Below, one piece after another: positions 60,775-64,000 of a DNA stretch of 64,000 nucleotides (positions are counted from its first letter, which is position 1; each line of letters starts with the position of its first letter). The DNA is from Nocardia sp. NBC_00508 (GTDB lineage: Bacteria > Actinomycetota > Actinomycetes > Mycobacteriales > Mycobacteriaceae). The DNA is taken from contig NZ_CP107852.1 in the NCBI RefSeq assembly GCF_036346875.1, positions 2,294,001-2,358,000 of the forward strand, read 5' to 3'. Both the position numbers and the translations under genes were made by a program. The notes beneath the pieces are model-generated. The model searched no databases. It saw nothing but the letters and a program-made list of their open reading frames with translations, and was not told the DNA's origin.

Positions 60775-60942
60775 GCAGCCGAGAGCGACCAGCGGCCGAC
60801 AACGAGATCCGCCACATCGGAGGCGACTCCGCCATCATCCGGCAACCGCATCGACCCCGTAGCCATCGACCTCGGCGATGGCGATGGTTCCGAGCTAAGG
60901 ACAGCCTCATCCTCAGGGACGAGCCGATCCACCTACGACACA
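60775..60942 (+). other. Open in-frame linker after the giant stop codon
   Basis: Directly after TAA (60772-60774) the same frame is open. It reads a Ser/Thr/Pro-rich linker, another IDPVAIDLGDGDGSE copy (60853-60873) and then joins the next ORF without a stop. No ribosome binding site or terminator is visible between them. It looks like a former internal linker cut off by a nonsense codon. Confidence 0.8.
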
Positions 60943-62634
60943 ATGCCATTGCCGGAAATTCCGCTCGAGCCTGCGGACGACGTCGAACTGGTTTGGCCTG
61001 AGGTGGATTCGCGCGGTTGGTTCCTCATAGCCGGGACGGGGCCGGACAAGCAGCCTTATCACACCAACGACCCCGAGAACGGCGACCCTTTCATCCTGCT
61101 CGCCAACGGAAAGTTCGTCACCGCCGACGCGTCGCACGAGGATCTGCTCAGCGCACTCCTCGCGCAGGGCGTATCGCTGGATGAGATCAGCGGCTTCGGA
61201 TGGTGGCGGATCAGCGGCCGGGTGAAGGGTCTCGATGCGTTCAGCCAAGGTTTCGAGGAATGGAACGGGGATCCGATGAACCCCGCGCAGATCCTCGACG
61301 CCTTGGAGAACAGCGGAGCCGATCTCAGCGTGTGCGAATTCGACGCACAGTTCGGTTCCGAGCACCAGGGCCTGATGTGGCGAGGCGCGGCAGCCGAGAT
61401 GTTTGTCGGACAGATACTCAGCCACGAAGGCGACGCATACAAGCTGCTGTCCGGCTACTCGTCCGCTGACGACGGCGCGGGTAACCGCGTTGTCTTCTGG
61501 AACGACCTTGTCGCCTGGGAAGCGACCGCCGAGGGCCAGTCGTTCACCATCCGGGTCAACGCGGCCCGAAGGGAACCTGCCGAGGGCACGATCACCGTGC
61601 GCGCCGACGGGAACTTTGTCGCAGCGCATTACACCGCCGTCCGGTTCGGCCAGGATCAAGCGCGAGCAGCGGCCGCGTGGTCGGTCGTGCACGACAAGTT
61701 CACCTTCTGGCTCACCGATTCCGGCGCGTCCTGGGCGATGGGCAGCGAAACGGCTCCGACCGAAGACATTTCCGTCGCGGCCACCCGACCTGCGACAGTG
61801 GTGGAGTCGGCCCAACGGTCCGAGCGAATCATTCGTGCCGAGCCGGAGGGCCAATACAGCCCGAACGCGGCGTCGGAAGCCGCGTCCTGGCTGGCCGAAC
61901 AGCTCGACGGCTGGCCCACCGAACAAGTGAACCTCGCGTGCGCCGAACTCACGGCCATCGTGACCGACGCCGCCGAACACCGCCGCGGCAGAGTCCATCT
62001 CGTGGCGGAGATAACCGATGACAACAGTCGATGCTGCAGGGTTGCCAGCTGCACACCTCCGAACCACCTCCTACTCCGTCTACTGAAGCGATCACCGGCT
62101 CAGCATCGAGGCGGCATTCGCCATTCGCCGTCAGCGCATCGGATACCCCGGCGCGCTGGCCCATTGCTCCCCTGCGATCACGACGTGGTCGAGGAAGCGG
62201 AGGCCTACAGTGTGGGCGGCTTCGGTGAGGATGGCGGTGGCGCGGCGGTCGTCGGGGCTGGGGGTGGGATCGCCGGAGGGGTGGTTGTGGACTATGGCGA
62301 AGGCGCGGCCGTCGTGACGGAGGACGGTGTTCAGGATTTCCCGGACCGGGACGGCGACCTGGTCGACGGCGCCTTCGGCGACGAACACCTTGTGGCGCAA
62401 CCGGTTCTGCGCGTCGCATACCAGTACCAGCAGTCGCTCCACACGGGCGCCGGTGAACTGCGGGCGGGCCGCTGCGGCTACGTCGGCGGCGCTGGCCAGC
62501 CGGGACGCGGTGTCCGGCCGACCGCGCGCTCGGGCGCCGAGGTGGAACGCGGCGATGATCGCGGCCGCCTTCGCCACGCCGATCCCGGCCCGCCGCGACA
62601 GTTCCTCCGGACGCGCGGACGCCAATCCGGGTAG
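60943..62634 (+). CDS. Severed C-terminal module of the giant protein (likely decaying)
   Basis: A 563-codon frame starting at ATG 60943 without a ribosome binding site, in the same frame as the giant gene. Residues 1-280 form an unknown domain, strand-rich in parts, with internally similar segments (WPEVDSRGWFLIAGTG; GFGWWRISGRVKG; GLMWRGAAAEMFVGQIL; VFWNDLVAWEATAEG). Residues ~310-365 (WLAEQLDGWPTEQVNLACAE...) start an RsbW-like ATPase but break off near nt 62035. The rest is low-complexity and runs antisense to radC, so only 60943 to about 62035 is likely of coding origin. It may be a pseudogene, or expressed by reinitiation or readthrough. Confidence 0.5.
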   Translation: MPLPEIPLEPADDVELVWPEVDSRGWFLIAGTGPDKQPYHTNDPENGDPFILLANGKFVTADASHEDLLSALLAQGVSLDEISGFGWWRISGRVKGLDAFSQGFEEWNGDPMNPAQILDALENSGADLSVCEFDAQFGSEHQGLMWRGAAAEMFVGQILSHEGDAYKLLSGYSSADDGAGNRVVFWNDLVAWEATAEGQSFTIRVNAARREPAEGTITVRADGNFVAAHYTAVRFGQDQARAAAAWSVVHDKFTFWLTDSGASWAMGSETAPTEDISVAATRPATVVESAQRSERIIRAEPEGQYSPNAASEAASWLAEQLDGWPTEQVNLACAELTAIVTDAAEHRRGRVHLVAEITDDNSRCCRVASCTPPNHLLLRLLKRSPAQHRGGIRHSPSAHRIPRRAGPLLPCDHDVVEEAEAYSVGGFGEDGGGAAVVGAGGGIAGGVVVDYGEGAAVVTEDGVQDFPDRDGDLVDGAFGDEHLVAQPVLRVAYQYQQSLHTGAGELRAGRCGYVGGAGQPGRGVRPTARSGAEVERGDDRGRLRHADPGPPRQFLRTRGRQSG

Positions 62635-62808
62635 CCCGTCGTGCTCGACCAGCAATTCCGCCGCCAGATCCAGCGCGCTCGCACCGCGCCTGCCGTGCCG
62701 CAACAGCAGTGCGAGCAATTCGGCGTCGCTGAGCGCCTGCGGCCCGAGTACCAGCAACCGCTCGCGCGGCCGCTGCGCGACCGGCACATCGACTAGAGAG
62801 ACCGCCAT
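62131..62808 (-). CDS. radC: RadC-like JAB/MPN domain protein
   Basis: A 225-aa protein with the N-terminal helix-hairpin-helix (LSRRAGIGVAKAAAIIAAF) and the C-terminal JAB metal site HNHPSGDPTPSPDD (HxHx7SxxD). The usual leading motif RPRERLLVLGPQALSDAELLALLLRHG is intact. Named after an old DNA-repair assignment; the true role is unsettled. Start ATG 62808 fits the family length. Confidence 0.93.
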   Translation of the reverse strand: MAVSLVDVPVAQRPRERLLVLGPQALSDAELLALLLRHGRRGASALDLAAELLVEHDGLPGLASARPEELSRRAGIGVAKAAAIIAAFHLGARARGRPDTASRLASAADVAAAARPQFTGARVERLLVLVCDAQNRLRHKVFVAEGAVDQVAVPVREILNTVLRHDGRAFAIVHNHPSGDPTPSPDDRRATAILTEAAHTVGLRFLDHVVIAGEQWASAPGYPMR

Positions 62809-62975
62809 GACTCCACCCCTCGGTCACGCCAACAGTGCCGGGGATTCTGCCAGCCGCCACCGACACCTCGCGCAGAGTCGATCGCCTGCGGCATCCCGGC
62901 GATCCGCCGGCGACGCCATATGCTGAGGGGCGGTTCGGTCACCGAGTCGGTCCGTGAGCTGGGAGTTGATGGGCG

Positions 62976-63272
62976 ATGTGGTACCTGAGGGCGCAATGGC
63001 ATCACGACTTCGCCGACGAGCCGGTCGAGATGTTCAGCGAGATCGGTGATGACGGTTTCGAGGTGCGCAAGGTCGAGGTCTATTCCGACGGCCGCATGGA
63101 CTGGGCCGATTCTCGGCACGGCACCGGCACGACCAGCCTCAGCCAGATGCCGATCCCCACGGTGGACGAGATCGACACCCAGTTCGAGTATTCCGCCCTC
63201 GAGGTCGATTCTCGCGAGTTCGAGAGCGTCTGGTTGCGTGCCCTCGCGGAGCAACCGCCCAACGAGCGGTAG
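62976..63272 (+). CDS. DUF6881-type small protein
   Basis: A 98-aa protein: MWYLRAQWHHDFADEPVEMFSEIGDDGFEVRKVEVYSDGRMDWAD with a C-terminal LEVDSREFESVWLRAL. The W-W-D-RK-V pattern is that of a small family (DUF6881) often found near polymorphic toxins as a possible immunity-type protein. No experimental role known to me. Its 3' end forms half of a bidirectional terminator. Confidence 0.75.
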   Translation: MWYLRAQWHHDFADEPVEMFSEIGDDGFEVRKVEVYSDGRMDWADSRHGTGTTSLSQMPIPTVDEIDTQFEYSALEVDSREFESVWLRALAEQPPNER

Positions 63273-63292
63273 CGCCCTTCCGCTACCGCTCG
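63263..63292. terminator. Bidirectional terminator between DUF6881 and vapB-like genes
   Basis: CGAGCGGTAGCG (63263-63274) and CGCTACCGCTCG (63281-63292) form a perfect 12-bp stem with a CCCTTC loop. The stem includes the last codons of both convergent genes. Confidence 0.7.
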
Positions 63293-63486
63293 ATGACCGC
63301 GGCCTTCGGCTCGGGAATGGCGAAGAAGGCGTTCGCGGCGAGCTTCTCCAGGTGATGCAGCTGCCGCTCGTGCACGACGATCCTGCGCAGGGCCTCGTTG
63401 ATGGTGGCATCGCTCGTCACTGTGCCCATGATGGCGGCGGCAGCGGCGAGCAAGTTCTGGTCGAGATCGATCCGCACGGATTTCAT
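63283..63486 (-). CDS. VapB-like antitoxin, no adjacent toxin
   Basis: A 67-aa protein starting MKSVRIDLDQNLLAAAAAIMGTVTSDATINEALRRIV. This is the N-terminal ribbon-helix-helix pattern of VapB-type antitoxins. ATG 63486 lies 6 nt after AGGAGGGCG. A VapC toxin should follow downstream on the minus strand, but the DUF6881 gene occupies that space on the other strand. So it is an orphan, or simply an RHH regulator. Confidence 0.65.
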   Translation of the reverse strand: MKSVRIDLDQNLLAAAAAIMGTVTSDATINEALRRIVVHERQLHHLEKLAANAFFAIPEPKAAVIER

Positions 63487-63558
63487 GCGCCCTCCTTCGT
63501 ACATTCGCCATCTTGCGCCATGGCGCCCGCTCATGTCCGGCAAATCACCAACTCGGCC

Positions 63559-63586
63559 TTGCATTAATACCCTACGGGGGTATAGT
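63559..63586 (+). promoter_or_regulatory. Promoter with CsoR-like operator in the spacer
   Basis: -35 TTGCAT (63559-63564), 16-bp spacer, -10 TATAGT (63581-63586). The near-palindrome ATACCCTACGGGGGTAT (63567-63583) fills the spacer and touches the -10; its shape (TACCC...GGGGTA) fits CsoR/CstR-family operators. The start point predicted from the -10 coincides with ATG 63594, implying a leaderless mRNA. Confidence 0.55.
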
Positions 63587-63593
63587 CCCAGCC

Positions 63594-64000
63594 ATGGATC
63601 ACAGGCACGACCCCTCCGGCGACCAGGCCGCGCACACAACGCATACAGCAGAGCACCCCACCGCACACCACCCATCGGCTACCTGGCGAATGGCGGCTGC
63701 GGCGACACTGCACTGCCTCACGGGTTGTGCCATCGGCGAGGTCCTCGGCATGGTGATCGGCACCGCGCTGGGGTGGAACAACGCCGCGACCATGGCCCTG
63801 GCCATCGTGCTGGCGTTCCTGTTCGGCTACGCGTTCACCATGCGCAGCGTGCTGCGTGCGGGACTTCCACTGGCCGCCGCCGTGAGCACCGCCCTGGCCG
63901 CCGACACCGTGTCGATCACCGTCATGGAGATCGTGGACAACGCGGTGATCCTCGCCGTCCCGGGCGCGATGGACGCCCACCTGGACAGCGCGCTGTTCTG
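63594..64000 (+). CDS. DUF4396 membrane protein (partial, runs off window)
   Basis: At least 135 residues. It has a His-rich N-terminus (MDHRHDPSGDQAAHTTHTAEH), then HCLTGCAIGEVLGMVIGTALGW, MALAIVLAFLFGYAFTMR and further helices characteristic of the DUF4396 family. The His-rich tail and the CsoR-like operator suggest a metal- or sulfide-linked role (inference). The gene continues past the right edge. Confidence 0.85.
   Translation, partial: MDHRHDPSGDQAAHTTHTAEHPTAHHPSATWRMAAAATLHCLTGCAIGEVLGMVIGTALGWNNAATMALAIVLAFLFGYAFTMRSVLRAGLPLAAAVSTALAADTVSITVMEIVDNAVILAVPGAMDAHLDSALF

Larger units (their letters stand above)
35563..60873 (+). repeat. Recurrent IDPVAIDLGDPDE linker motif, 12 copies
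   Basis: The 7-residue core DPVAIDL (one copy DPVAVDL) starts at nt 35563, 42583, 43051, 45070, 46324, 48661, 50896, 53890, 55660, 55903 and 58900. A twelfth starts at 60853, after the stop codon. It is followed by an acidic tail (GDPDE, DPDE or GDGD) and preceded by a Pro/Thr/Ser/Ala-rich stretch. A degenerate version (PIHLDDPDD) sits near 31858. All copies share reading frame and similar DNA. Confidence 0.92.

Noticed and set aside
23680..60774. Giant ORF as a polyketide or peptide synthetase
   Set aside because: No ketosynthase, adenylation, condensation or carrier-protein motifs were seen; the recognisable domains are regulatory, peptidase-like and toxin-like.
62036..62634. 3' part of the 563-codon ORF as real coding sequence
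   Set aside because: Antisense to radC, low-complexity Gly/Asp/Val composition and no fold pattern after the broken ATPase start.

Overview
The window is high-GC actinobacterial chromosome. Gene content and order match the Mycobacterium tuberculosis interval lpdA - Rv3304 - amiA1 - amiB1 - deoD - pmmB - upp - Rv3311 - add - deoA - cdd - sdhCDAB (recalled order, not searched), so the source is a mycolata actinobacterium. The giant type VII-linked proteins and intergenic repeats make Nocardia or a close relative the best guess (inference).

Left part (1-20.8 kb) is mostly housekeeping: a quinone-type flavoprotein reductase (lpdA), a gamma-glutamylcyclotransferase-like protein, two coupled M20 amidohydrolases, an enoyl-CoA hydratase/isomerase, nucleoside and base salvage genes (deoD-pmmB on +, upp and cdd-deoA-add on -) and succinate dehydrogenase sdhCDAB. 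Where M. tuberculosis has sapM there is instead a small type VII (ESX) associated operon: EspC-like protein, NlpC/P60 peptidase, a 113-aa protein and a YbaB-like protein, behind a candidate ECF-sigma promoter. MIRU-like repeats, which supply ATGA-overlapping small ORFs and ribosome binding sites, sit inside this operon and between sdhD and sdhA.

Right part (21.3-62 kb) is a second type VII-linked locus: a 549-aa WXG100-like protein whose C-terminal zincin fold has lost its zinc ligands, a YbaB-like protein, and one uninterrupted ORF of about 12,364 codons (23680-60774), over half of the window. Its N-terminus resembles the type VII-targeted part of CpnT-like toxins. It then carries a SecA-like ATPase, three HExxH zincin domains, about 13 LuxR-type HTHs, several LacI-type HTHs, many sigma-region-4-like HTHs, a complete ECF sigma factor, RsbW-like ATPase domains, a PP2C phosphatase, a 12-TM MFS-like module and a papain-fold (Tox-PL) deamidase-like domain. 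Eleven copies of the linker IDPVAIDLGDPDE separate many of the modules. A twelfth copy lies in the same frame just after the TAA stop, followed by another open module (60943 to about 62035), so the ancestral protein was probably longer.

Right edge (62-64 kb): radC, a DUF6881 protein, an orphan VapB-like antitoxin and the start of a DUF4396 membrane protein with a CsoR-like operator placed between its -35 and -10.
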